In this document: in pieces, positions 6,827 through 14,784 of the stretch
Layout of the letters: the number at the start of each line of letters is the position of its first letter
How positions within the stretch are numbered: the stretch's first letter is position 1
Origin: Deltaproteobacteria bacterium
Lineage (GTDB): Bacteria; Desulfobacterota; Desulfobacteria; Desulfobacterales; Desulfatirhabdiaceae
Assembly: GCA_021778975.1 (NCBI GenBank)
Contig: JAJYBO010000038.1
Coordinates: 1 to 15,670 of the forward strand
Direction: 5' to 3'
DNA: 15,670 nt
Made by a program: the position numbers and the translations under genes
Notes under the pieces: model-generated
The model's input: the letters and a program-made list of their open reading frames with translations, nothing else
Database searches by the model: none
What the model was told of the DNA's origin: nothing

Positions 6827-8778
6827 ATCCTTCCGAAAACATGAATAAATATCTTAAAACATTGACCATCCTGTATGTCGAGGATGATTTGGAAACACGA
6901 GATCAGCTTACCAGATTTCTTTCCCGTCGCGTCAAAACCGTTCTTACAGCAGACAACGGCGTCAAAGGGCTGGAGATTTACCGCGCCACGCGTCCAGACA
7001 TCATTATCGCCGATATCCTGATGCCGGAAATGGATGGGCTGACCATGTCCGAAGAAATCCGGGAGCAGGATGAAACAACGCCGATTATCATCACCGCTGC
7101 GTCGGAACTGAAAGATCATGTGCTGCGCGCCATCAATATCGGGGTGGATAAGTATGTCGTCAAGGCAGTGGATCCGGACCGTCTGATGAAAATGCTGAAT
7201 GTATGCGCATGCCGCTTATACACGGAAGCAGCTCGTAAAGAAAGTGAAGAAAAATTCCGCATCGCGTTTCAGACAAGCCCGGATTCCATCGTCATGAATC
7301 GTGTCTCCGACGGCATGTATCTGGACATCAATGACGGCTATACCAGGCTGTCAGGCTATACACGAGAAGATGTCATCGGCAAGACCACGTTCGATATCCA
7401 TCTGTGGCATGATCTGAAAGATCGGGAACGAATGATTGATATGCTGCGCCAGGACGGCTATGTCGAAAACATGGAAGCCATTTTTCGCATGAAAGACGGT
7501 TCTCTGAAATACGGCCTGGCCTCCGCCCGCATGCTGAAAATCAATCAGGAAGATGTCATTCTCTCGATCGCCCGCGACATCACCCATTACAAACAGGCGC
7601 AACTCGAACAGGAAAAACTTCAGGCGCAGTTGCAACAGGCCCAGAAAATGGAATCCGTCGGGAGACTTGCGGGCGGTGTTGCCCATGATTTCAACAATAT
7701 GCTGCAATCCATCATCGGCCATACGGAAATGGCCATGACGAAAATGGCTGCAGACGATCCGGTTCATGACGATCTTCAGGAAATTCTGAAAGCCGCCCGC
7801 CGTTCCGCGGAACTGACCCGGCAACTCCTGGCCTTTGCACGAAAACAGACCGTCAGCCCTCAGGTGCTGGATTTGAACGACACCATATCCGGAATGCTCA
7901 AAATGCTGAACCGCATCATTGGCGAAGATATCGAGGTTTCATGGAAGCCTGCAGAAAATCTCTGGCCCGTAAAAATGGATCCGTCCCAAATTGATCAGAT
8001 ACTGGCCAACCTTATCGTCAATGCGCGCGACGCTATCTCCGGTGCGGGCATGGTGACGATCCAGACAGATAATGCGGTGTTTGACCGGACATATTGCGAC
8101 ATTCATGCAGAAGTTCATCCAGGGAATTTTGTGATGCTGGCCGTCAGCGATACCGGGGCCGGCATGACGCCGGAAACAATCTCCCAGATATTTGAACCAT
8201 TTTTCACCACCAAAGAATTCGGAAAGGGAACGGGATTGGGGCTTGCGATGGTTTATGGCGTTGTCAAGCAAAATGACGGATTCATCAATGTCTATAGCGA
8301 ACCCGGACAGGGGACAATGTTCAGAATCTATCTGCCGCGCTGTAACGGTGATGTTGTTCCAGAATCTGAAGAGGCATCGTCATCGCCGATACACGGCGTC
8401 GAAACGATTTTACTTGTGGAAGACGACCCGGCCATTCTGGATGTCGCCAAAATCATTCTGGAGAAGTACGGATATACCGTACTGACGGCCAATACGACAG
8501 AGGACGCGCGGTTGCTGACAGAATGTTATCCCGGCGATATTCATCTGCTGATTACCGATGTCGTGATGCCCGGTATGAACGGGCGGGAACTCATGGAGGC
8601 CCTGAAAGGCATTCGTCCGCAACTGAATACGCTTTTCATGTCCGGCTACACGGCAAATATCATTGCACACCAGGGCGTTTTGGATGAAGGCGTTTACTTC
8701 CTCCAGAAACCCTTTTCGATGAAAGAGCTGGGGGAAAAAGTGCGGGAAGTTTTGGATACGCCCCACTCTCAAGAATGA
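6823..8778 (+). CDS. Soluble hybrid histidine kinase 2: REC-PAS-HisKA (HDFNN type)-HATPase-REC
   Basis: A 651-residue cytoplasmic kinase. Receiver 1 (about 12-130) has VEDD, Asp64 (ADILMPEMDG) and Lys114, but the conserved Pro after Lys is Ala (VVKAV). One PAS domain lies at about 140-258, ending SIARDITHYKQ. A coiled coil leads to the kinase core with His288 (GGVAHDFNNML), N-box Asn400 (LIVNARDA), G1 box VSDTGAGM, F box FEPFFTT and G2 GTGLGLA. A C-terminal receiver at about 527-645 carries VEDD, Asp579 (ITDVVMPGMNG) and Lys629 (LQKPF). This layout is typical of orphan hybrid kinases in delta-proteobacteria. ATG at 6823 has AAGGGA five bases upstream; a second ATG six codons later is possible. 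It follows the AlbA_2 remnant with a 4-nt overlap. There is no membrane segment. Confidence 0.94.
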   Translation: MNPSENMNKYLKTLTILYVEDDLETRDQLTRFLSRRVKTVLTADNGVKGLEIYRATRPDIIIADILMPEMDGLTMSEEIREQDETTPIIITAASELKDHVLRAINIGVDKYVVKAVDPDRLMKMLNVCACRLYTEAARKESEEKFRIAFQTSPDSIVMNRVSDGMYLDINDGYTRLSGYTREDVIGKTTFDIHLWHDLKDRERMIDMLRQDGYVENMEAIFRMKDGSLKYGLASARMLKINQEDVILSIARDITHYKQAQLEQEKLQAQLQQAQKMESVGRLAGGVAHDFNNMLQSIIGHTEMAMTKMAADDPVHDDLQEILKAARRSAELTRQLLAFARKQTVSPQVLDLNDTISGMLKMLNRIIGEDIEVSWKPAENLWPVKMDPSQIDQILANLIVNARDAISGAGMVTIQTDNAVFDRTYCDIHAEVHPGNFVMLAVSDTGAGMTPETISQIFEPFFTTKEFGKGTGLGLAMVYGVVKQNDGFINVYSEPGQGTMFRIYLPRCNGDVVPESEEASSSPIHGVETILLVEDDPAILDVAKIILEKYGYTVLTANTTEDARLLTECYPGDIHLLITDVVMPGMNGRELMEALKGIRPQLNTLFMSGYTANIIAHQGVLDEGVYFLQKPFSMKELGEKVREVLDTPHSQE

Positions 8779-8860
8779 GACTATGGAACAGGCGCTGACA
8801 AAAAAAGGAATTTATAGAAAAATAGATTTTTTGGAAATAGCTTAATTTTTTTGTGTTTAG

Positions 8861-9463
8861 ATGATAAAATACAATAAAAACAATGTAATACATATTGTTC
8901 TCAAGCCAGGAGAATACCATGTGTCAAATCGGCGAACGGTCATTTCGACACTACTGGGTTCCTGTATTTCAGCCTGTTTGTACGATCCGTATCGAAGCGT
9001 CATAGGCATGAATCATTTTCTGTTGAGCGGACAAAAAAATGCTCCGGACAGACCGTTCTACCTGACGGATGCCGGACGATACGGTGTAAACGCGATGGAA
9101 CTGGTCATCAACGGCATGTTGCGACTGGGGGCGGATCGCTGCCATATCCGCGCCAAAGTGTTTGGCGGCAGTTCGTTTCTTCCGGCTCTCGATACATCGG
9201 ACGGTTTTTTTTCCGTAGGAGAAGCCAACAGCCAGTTTATCATGGAATTTCTCAAAAATGACGGGATACCACTGGTGGCCTATGACCTTGGCGGCAACCG
9301 CGGCAGAAAAATTCTTTTTTCATCTTATGACTATTCAGTGATTGTCCGAAAAACGCAAACAATCGGCGCCGCCCCCAGGCTGTTGAAAAAAGAAAAACAA
9401 TTTTGGCTCGATTCTACTTCTAAAAAAGATCAACAGACCGAAACCCCCGACATTTGGGGATAG
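8861..9463 (+). CDS. cheD: CheD, chemoreceptor glutamine deamidase
   Basis: CheD hydrolyses specific glutamine side chains in methyl-accepting chemotaxis proteins, and in CheC-containing systems it also binds CheC and CheY-P. The 200-residue product has the family core: PGEYHVS, TLLGSCISACLYDP with catalytic Cys35, GMNHFLL with His52, then AKVFGGSSF and GEANSQFI. The Cys-His spacing of 17 residues equals what I recall for Thermotoga CheD (Cys27/His44). The last 30 or so residues are a polar tail. The start at 8861 follows an in-frame stop by one codon and is needed to include PGEYHVS. It has no Shine-Dalgarno in its AT-rich leader, whereas a well-spaced AGGAG precedes an in-frame GTG at Val21, which would cut into the domain. 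No cheA, cheB, cheR, cheC or receptor gene is in the window. The gene lies inside a kinase operon, 82 nt after kinase 2 and 32 nt before kinase 3. Confidence 0.93.
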   Translation: MIKYNKNNVIHIVLKPGEYHVSNRRTVISTLLGSCISACLYDPYRSVIGMNHFLLSGQKNAPDRPFYLTDAGRYGVNAMELVINGMLRLGADRCHIRAKVFGGSSFLPALDTSDGFFSVGEANSQFIMEFLKNDGIPLVAYDLGGNRGRKILFSSYDYSVIVRKTQTIGAAPRLLKKEKQFWLDSTSKKDQQTETPDIWG

Positions 9464-9495
9464 TCGGTATGGAAAAACGAAATCGGTAAGCACAT

Positions 9496-11976
9496 ATGAA
9501 TGAAAACATAGATGACTTTTTAAAGACACTGACCATTCTGTATGTGGAGGATGACAGCGATGCGCGGGAACAACTCGCCCGATTCATCGAACGCCGCTCA
9601 GGCACGCTGATTACCGCGGAAAATGGCATTTCCGGTCTGAAAGCATTTCTTGAACACAAACCCCACATAGTCATCACCGACATCCAGATGCCAATCATGG
9701 ACGGGCTGGATATGGCGTATGAAATTCGCAAAATCGAGCAGACGGTGCAGATCATCGTCATCACCGCGTTCGAGCAGACAGATTACCTGATGCGTTCCAT
9801 TGATATCGGCGTCAACAAATATGTCACCAAACCGACCAGCCCGGAAAAATTGAATACCGCTCTGCAAGACTGCGCGCATCGGCTCTACGCGGAAGATCAG
9901 CTCGAACGCACCCGGCAGGCCCTTCAAAATGCCATGAAGGCCGCCGAAGCCGCCAACATCGCCAAAAGCGAGTTTCTGGCCAACATGAGCCACGAAATCC
10001 GAACGCCCATGAACGGCATTATCGGCATGACCGGCCTTCTGCTGGATACCGATTTGACCCCCGAACAGCGTCAATACGCCGAAATCGTCCGCGCCAGCGG
10101 CGAGTCGCTGCTCGGCCTCATCAACGATATCCTGGATCTATCCAAAATCGAAGCCCGCAGGCTGGACATGGAAACCCTCGATTTCGATTTGCGAACCATG
10201 CTGGAAGACATTACCGACATGGTGGCCGCCAGCGCGCATGAAAAAGGTCTGGAGCTGACATGTCTGGTCGAACCGGATGCGCCATCCCTGATTCAGGGCG
10301 ATCCGGGGCGTTTGCGCCAGGTTATTGTCAATCTGATCGGTAACGCCGTTAAATTCACCCCTGCCGGCGAAGTTCTCATCAGGGTTTTTCTCGATGCCGA
10401 AGCCGTGAATTCCGTCACATTGCGTTTTGCGATCAGTGATACGGGCATTGGCATTCCGCCTGAGCGAATCGGTGCGGTTTTTTCACCATTCGTTCAGGCG
10501 GATGGCTCCACCACTCGAAAATACGGCGGCACCGGACTGGGGCTGGCCATTTGCAAACAGATCGCGGAAATGATGGGCGGTCAGATCGGTTGTGACAGCA
10601 AACCCGGAGAAGGCTCCACTTTTTGGTTTACCGCGGTGTTTACCAGACAGCCGGAGAAAAACGTCTCTGCTGTTTACGATCTGGCGGATATGACCGGTGT
10701 CAATGTGCTGGTGGTGGATGACTATGGCGCCAACCGGCTGCTTCTCACAACGCTATTGAAGGGGTGGGGATGCCGCTGCGACGAGGCGCCAGATGCAGAC
10801 GGCGCCCTGACAAAACTTCACCAGGCCATCCGTGACAACGATCCGTTCAAAATCGCCATTATTGATATGAGTATGCCCGGTATGGACGGCAAAACCCTGG
10901 GGGCGCACATCAAGGCTACCCCTCAGCTTGCCGATACCCTTCTGGTGATGATAACCTCTTTAGGGCAGCGGGGTGATGTCGCCGGTCTGGAGGCCGCAGG
11001 ATTCGCCGGATACCTCACCAAGCCGGTCCGTCGTTCACAATTGCATGACTGCATGGCTCTGGCATTGGGACGAACCCGGCAAATTCCGGTTGCGGACAAT
11101 CGTATCATCACCCGGCATACGGTGACGGAATCGCGTAAGCGCCGCATACGAATTCTGGTTGCCGAGGACAATCATACCAATCAGGAAGTGGCGCTGGCGT
11201 TTTTGAAAAAATTCGGATATCACGCCGATGCAGTGGCGCACGGTGGGGAGGCTGTCGCGGCGTTGCAGCACCTTCCCTACGATCTTGTGTTGATGGATTG
11301 TCAGATGCCGATTGTTGATGGTTATACCGCAACCCGGCGCATTCGAGATCCGAAGTCTGGTGTTCTGTGTTCGGATATTCCCATCATCGCCATGACGGCA
11401 AACGCCATGCCCGGCGACCGACGGAAATGTCTCGATGCGGGGATGAACGATTACCTGTCCAAGCCGATTTTGCCGAATGAGCTTGCGCAGGTGCTGGATC
11501 GCTGGCTCCAAAAGGCATTTGCCGACAGCGACGGCGTTGGCGATCCGATTTGCGGCGTTTCGCATGGACAAGACACCGAAATCGTCTTCGACTCAAAAGC
11601 CTTGATGGAACGGCTGATGGGTGATGCGGATCTGGCCAGAAGACTTTTAGTTGGATTTATAGGAGATATCCCAACACAAATCCGGCGCCTTAAAGAATAT
11701 CTCGAAAATGGCGACTTGTCCGCGGCCCAGCGTCAGGCGCATACCATCAAAGGCGCGGCGTCTGTGGTAGGCGCGGATGCGCTGAAAATGCTGGCTTCAG
11801 AAATGGAACAGTCTGCAAAATCCGGTTATCAAGCAGATGTTGCCGAAGCGCTGCCTGGTCTCGATGAAGCATTCATGAACTTCAGACATACCCTCGAACA
11901 GGAGGGATGGGTTCCAGAATCGGAAAATGACACCGATCCTTCCCTGTTGGAAACAAGCGAAAGGAAATCTTTATGA
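9496..11976 (+). CDS. Soluble hybrid histidine kinase 3: REC-HisKA (HEIRTP type)-HATPase-REC-REC-Hpt
   Basis: An 826-residue BarA-like multistep phosphorelay kinase with no PAS, GAF, HAMP or membrane segment. Its only N-terminal input is a receiver (about 10-125; VEDD, Asp62 in ITDIQMPIMDG, Lys112 in VTKP). A coiled coil (about 132-158) leads to His166 (NMSHEIRTPMNG), N-box Asn283 (LIGNAVKFT), G1 ISDTGIGIP, F box FSPFVQADGS and GGTGLGLAI. Two further receivers follow: about 402-525 (Asp457, Lys509 in LTKPV) and about 551-672 (Asp601 in LMDCQMPIVDG, Lys656 in LSKPI). A C-terminal Hpt domain has His749 (QAHTIKGAA). All phosphotransfer residues of a His-Asp-His relay are present. The start ATG gives MNENIDDFLKTLTILYVEDD, closely matching kinases 1 and 2. 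Its end overlaps the solo receiver gene by 4 nt. Confidence 0.94.
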   Translation: MNENIDDFLKTLTILYVEDDSDAREQLARFIERRSGTLITAENGISGLKAFLEHKPHIVITDIQMPIMDGLDMAYEIRKIEQTVQIIVITAFEQTDYLMRSIDIGVNKYVTKPTSPEKLNTALQDCAHRLYAEDQLERTRQALQNAMKAAEAANIAKSEFLANMSHEIRTPMNGIIGMTGLLLDTDLTPEQRQYAEIVRASGESLLGLINDILDLSKIEARRLDMETLDFDLRTMLEDITDMVAASAHEKGLELTCLVEPDAPSLIQGDPGRLRQVIVNLIGNAVKFTPAGEVLIRVFLDAEAVNSVTLRFAISDTGIGIPPERIGAVFSPFVQADGSTTRKYGGTGLGLAICKQIAEMMGGQIGCDSKPGEGSTFWFTAVFTRQPEKNVSAVYDLADMTGVNVLVVDDYGANRLLLTTLLKGWGCRCDEAPDADGALTKLHQAIRDNDPFKIAIIDMSMPGMDGKTLGAHIKATPQLADTLLVMITSLGQRGDVAGLEAAGFAGYLTKPVRRSQLHDCMALALGRTRQIPVADNRIITRHTVTESRKRRIRILVAEDNHTNQEVALAFLKKFGYHADAVAHGGEAVAALQHLPYDLVLMDCQMPIVDGYTATRRIRDPKSGVLCSDIPIIAMTANAMPGDRRKCLDAGMNDYLSKPILPNELAQVLDRWLQKAFADSDGVGDPICGVSHGQDTEIVFDSKALMERLMGDADLARRLLVGFIGDIPTQIRRLKEYLENGDLSAAQRQAHTIKGAASVVGADALKMLASEMEQSAKSGYQADVAEALPGLDEAFMNFRHTLEQEGWVPESENDTDPSLLETSERKSL

Positions 11977-12377
11977 AAACACTGATCGTCGAAGATGATT
12001 TTACAAGCAGATTGTTATTACAGGCAATTTTATCGCCTTACGGCGAATGCCACATTGCCGTCAACGGACGGGAAGCTATTGATGCATTCATCAGCGCGAG
12101 AAATGACGGAATTCCTTACGATCTGATCTGTCTGGACATCATGATGCCCGAAATGGACGGGCAGGCTGCTTTAAAAGAAATCCGATCCATAGAAACCGAG
12201 AATGGCATTCTGTCGAGTTCCGGCGTCAAAATTGTCATGACCACAGCCTTGGGAGACCCCAAGAATGTAATCGCCTCGTTTATGGAATTGTGTGACGCCT
12301 ACATCATCAAGCCCGTTGAAAAAGCCAGGTTGTTGGATATCATCAGTAACATGGGATTGATCGAGAACGGCCAGTGA
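11973..12377 (+). CDS. Single-domain response regulator (CheY-like)
   Basis: A 134-residue protein consisting of one receiver domain and nothing else. It has the acidic pocket EDD (7-9), phospho-acceptor Asp55 (CLDIMMPEMDG), the conserved Thr/Ala of the fourth strand (TTA near 90-92) and Lys113-Pro114 (IIKPV). With no output domain it must work by protein-protein contact or as a phosphate shuttle or sink. The start overlaps the kinase 3 stop (ATGA) and has AAGGA seven bases upstream, so it is translationally coupled to a kinase that ends in an Hpt domain. That makes it the likely acceptor from His749 of kinase 3, although this is inference from position. CheD next door could also contact it, as CheD/CheC do CheY-P elsewhere. 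Confidence 0.93.
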   Translation: MKTLIVEDDFTSRLLLQAILSPYGECHIAVNGREAIDAFISARNDGIPYDLICLDIMMPEMDGQAALKEIRSIETENGILSSSGVKIVMTTALGDPKNVIASFMELCDAYIIKPVEKARLLDIISNMGLIENGQ

Positions 12378-12431
12378 TTGTGGGCATTCTATTGATGAAA
12401 GCGCACCCGTTATTGCCGGAAAATGTCAGCA

Positions 12432-13289
12432 TCACGCCGCCAGATCGAACGGTAAATCCCCAATATCACGCAGGCGCCTGCCATCAATAAGCAGCGTCAA
12501 CATGTCCATCTGATCGTCATTTTCCGTTTCGATGATGGACTCCCGAAGCTCTGGCAGAGCAAAATGGTAAACGCAGTCCAGATCGCCCGTGCCCAATGCC
12601 AGGGACGCGATACGGGTTGGAAGGGGCTCGGCGGTTACGGATACCACATGCGGTATGTGTCCTTTTCTATTTCGGATCAGATTGAGAGCTTCAGTACGGG
12701 CATTCTGTCCTCGATCACTCCGAAGCGTCCATTTACAAGAAATACTGGCGTGCAGGATAGGACGAATATGCTTTAAATTTGCCTGGCGTAGTGGAGACAG
12801 ACTGACAGAAGCGTCTCCAGGTATCAATATCGTTTGCTCTTGATTTATCTCTGTGTCGGAAACAGGCCATCTGCCGATGACAATATCTGGCTTGATGATG
12901 TAGTCTGTTCCCAGTGCAGCGGCCAGTTCGTTGTCATGTTCAACAATCTTTTCAAGATTTGCCAGATGCTCATATTGGTCAAAATCCGATATTGGCATCT
13001 GGGTGGAGTAACACCAGTGGCCAGGACGGAGATGATGCAGGAGTGAGAAAGCCTGTTCGATAAAATTTTGGGTAATGGTCTCAAAAAGTCCGCCAGCGGT
13101 CTGCCCGGAAAGACTTTTACCATCCGAAGTACACCCAAGCCGATTGACAATACATTGAGCAATCGCTCTGCTGGCTCTATTTCCTTTATCCGCAAAATTT
13201 GGATAGCACGTTCCGCCATCATTTTGTAATCTTATAATTTCGTTACATATTCTGTGATGATATGCGTTGCGTAGATCAGCAATACCCAT
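12432..13289 (-). CDS. NgoMIV-family type II restriction endonuclease (CCGG-core, probably GCCGGC)
   Basis: A 285-residue homotetrameric-type nuclease of the NgoMIV family, which cleaves G^CCGGC. The length equals NgoMIV (286) and the diagnostic block is intact: PDIVIGR with Asp135, ISCKWTLRSDR with Ser184 and Lys186, and Glu200 (NARTEAL), plus Glu70 in the N-terminal helix. From memory, these match NgoMIV Asp140, Ser185, Lys187, Glu201 and Glu70, with Lys-to-Glu spacing of 14 identical. Arg190, Asp192 and Arg193 are at Lys+4, +6 and +7, the positions that read CCGG in NgoMIV. Downstream text such as NRKGHIPHVV and LALGTGDLDCVYHFALPEL is also family-typical. Active-site completeness suggests a functional enzyme. 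GGAG lies five bases before the ATG. The gene starts 20 nt after the methyltransferase stop, so protection is made first. The outer base pair of the site is less certain (GCCGGC versus RCCGGY). Confidence 0.92.
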   Translation of the reverse strand: MGIADLRNAYHHRICNEIIRLQNDGGTCYPNFADKGNRASRAIAQCIVNRLGCTSDGKSLSGQTAGGLFETITQNFIEQAFSLLHHLRPGHWCYSTQMPISDFDQYEHLANLEKIVEHDNELAAALGTDYIIKPDIVIGRWPVSDTEINQEQTILIPGDASVSLSPLRQANLKHIRPILHASISCKWTLRSDRGQNARTEALNLIRNRKGHIPHVVSVTAEPLPTRIASLALGTGDLDCVYHFALPELRESIIETENDDQMDMLTLLIDGRRLRDIGDLPFDLAA

Positions 13290-13309
13290 TATGGCTCCGC
13301 TGGTAAAAA

Positions 13310-14770
13310 TTACTCATTTGGTTTATAAAAACCGATGATATATTCTTTGTGCAAACGTTGCTGAATCTGTGAATTCAAGTCAATGACAGTGCCGGCAGGC
13401 ATCATTCGGCGATTGCGGTCTATAGCGCGTATGCCGATACCCGGCACTTGAAATCCGATGGTTTGTCCAATTTCTGAAAGACATGTCTGCGTTTCTGTAT
13501 CAATGCCGCGCATCACGGAACTTCCTACAACAACAATGGCTGCTTTCCCTGGCTTTAAAACTCGAAACATTTCCCGCAAGGAACACGTCATTTCGGAGTA
13601 ATAACGGTGCAGTACTTTTCCTTTTTTCTTGTCCTGAGCGATAAACCGATCAACAACCTGTGATGTATATCGAGGCAACTTCTCGAATTTAAAATCGCTT
13701 GTTGTTTCTCCACCAATACAGTTCTGACGTTTTTCGCCAAGACTGTCAATGGAGTATCCAAACCAGACCAGAGAAAATTTATGGGCGCGCATATAATCTA
13801 TGGCATTGGATGCATAAGGGGGCGATGTAATGACGATATCCACGGAATCATCACCCAGCGGCATACACTGCGCGCTTCCGGACGCAAGGACTGGCGTTAA
13901 AGAAACCATCTGTTTTGCTTCTGGAATCCAGTCTAAATGATATTGAAAACAAGCCGTTTTGTTTTGTGGCAACCCTTTTAAATTCTGAGCAACCCGTTTT
14001 TCAAATTCTTCAAAAGGTGAACGAAGTTTCTTGGTTGCAAATTTCGGGTGTCGAATCTTCTGATCATCTAATGGCGTTCCCAGAACGAATTGATCATTCT
14101 GGTCAACAACGATTCTGGCGCGATGAGGACGGGTATGAGCTAAATCCAGCGCCAGGGAAACACCTCCCGATTTGGTAATGATGATCGCGGAAAAAACCAG
14201 TTCAAAAAAAGCTCTGAGAGAATTCTCCTGTATTTGCTTGATTTCTATCAATAAAGACAATAATGCGGTCTGAGTGTCTCGATCAAACCAGTAATCCACA
14301 AACTGTTGTGTTTTTAAATCCCATCGCTTCGTGATTTCTTTTTTTAGTTCCACCTGATTTTTTATGACAGCCCGCCTTGCTTGAGCAATAATTCTGTTTC
14401 CGGTTTGAGCAACACGCCGGAGATCGAGAGATGTCGTTTTTGTCCGGGAAAGCAGCAAGGCAAGAGGATCAATATCAAAGCCAATCCCCTGTCTTCCAAG
14501 CAGAAAAGCTTCCAGCAAGGTTGTGCCGGATCCCATCATCGGATCAAGTACGATATCCCCTGGAGATGTCAGGTTTTGAATGAACTCTCGCGGCAGTTGC
14601 GGTGGAAATTTAGCGGGAAACGAATGAAAATTATGCGAAGCATAGCCGGTATCCTGATTGTGAAAATCCATATCTTGAGAAAGAAGACATCTCAATTTCT
14701 CAAGATAAATACTGTCCGTCTGAATGCTGACGGACGGCGACAATTTCGCGTGATGGATATTCATGTCCAT
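13310..14770 (-). CDS. Site-specific DNA amino-methyltransferase (SPPY type), partner of the NgoMIV-like nuclease
   Basis: A 486-residue S-adenosylmethionine-dependent methyltransferase. Residues 44-65 (ASHNFHSFPAKFPPQLP) resemble the motif X region of N4/N6 enzymes. Motif I is VLDPMMGSGTT (74-84), followed by the acidic loop GFDIDPLA (97-104). Motif IV is TSPPY (315-319), with MFRVLKPGKAAIVVVG (401-416) as the later strands. The order X, I, long central region, IV fits the alpha arrangement. SPPY is most often N4-cytosine, and I see no C5-cytosine signature (PCQ, ENV). It probably protects the nuclease site by methylating an exocyclic amino group, but specificity is inferred from the neighbour only. 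Two start codons compete: ATG at 14770, and ATG at 14764 with AGGA seven bases upstream, which is better spaced. The gene is 14 nt downstream of the regulator stop and looks more AT-rich than the kinase block, consistent with transfer. Confidence 0.88.
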   Translation of the reverse strand: MDMNIHHAKLSPSVSIQTDSIYLEKLRCLLSQDMDFHNQDTGYASHNFHSFPAKFPPQLPREFIQNLTSPGDIVLDPMMGSGTTLLEAFLLGRQGIGFDIDPLALLLSRTKTTSLDLRRVAQTGNRIIAQARRAVIKNQVELKKEITKRWDLKTQQFVDYWFDRDTQTALLSLLIEIKQIQENSLRAFFELVFSAIIITKSGGVSLALDLAHTRPHRARIVVDQNDQFVLGTPLDDQKIRHPKFATKKLRSPFEEFEKRVAQNLKGLPQNKTACFQYHLDWIPEAKQMVSLTPVLASGSAQCMPLGDDSVDIVITSPPYASNAIDYMRAHKFSLVWFGYSIDSLGEKRQNCIGGETTSDFKFEKLPRYTSQVVDRFIAQDKKKGKVLHRYYSEMTCSLREMFRVLKPGKAAIVVVGSSVMRGIDTETQTCLSEIGQTIGFQVPGIGIRAIDRNRRMMPAGTVIDLNSQIQQRLHKEYIIGFYKPNE

Positions 14771-14784
14771 TTCCTGCAGAGGGA

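Noticed and set aside
8779..8860. Promoter upstream of cheD
   Set aside because: The stretch is AT-rich and CTGACA can be read as a -35, but no -10 hexamer falls at an acceptable distance. Co-transcription with the upstream kinase is simpler.
12378..12431. Terminator between the convergent solo receiver and nuclease genes
   Set aside because: Only a weak, mismatched GTGGGC/GCGCAC pairing is visible, with a long loop and no T run.
1474..13396. Avoidance of GCCGGC sites because of the resident nuclease
   Set aside because: GCCGGC occurs at least five times by eye (1474, 3265, 8158, 10363, 13391), so there is no absolute avoidance in this window. A genome-wide count would be needed for any weaker bias.
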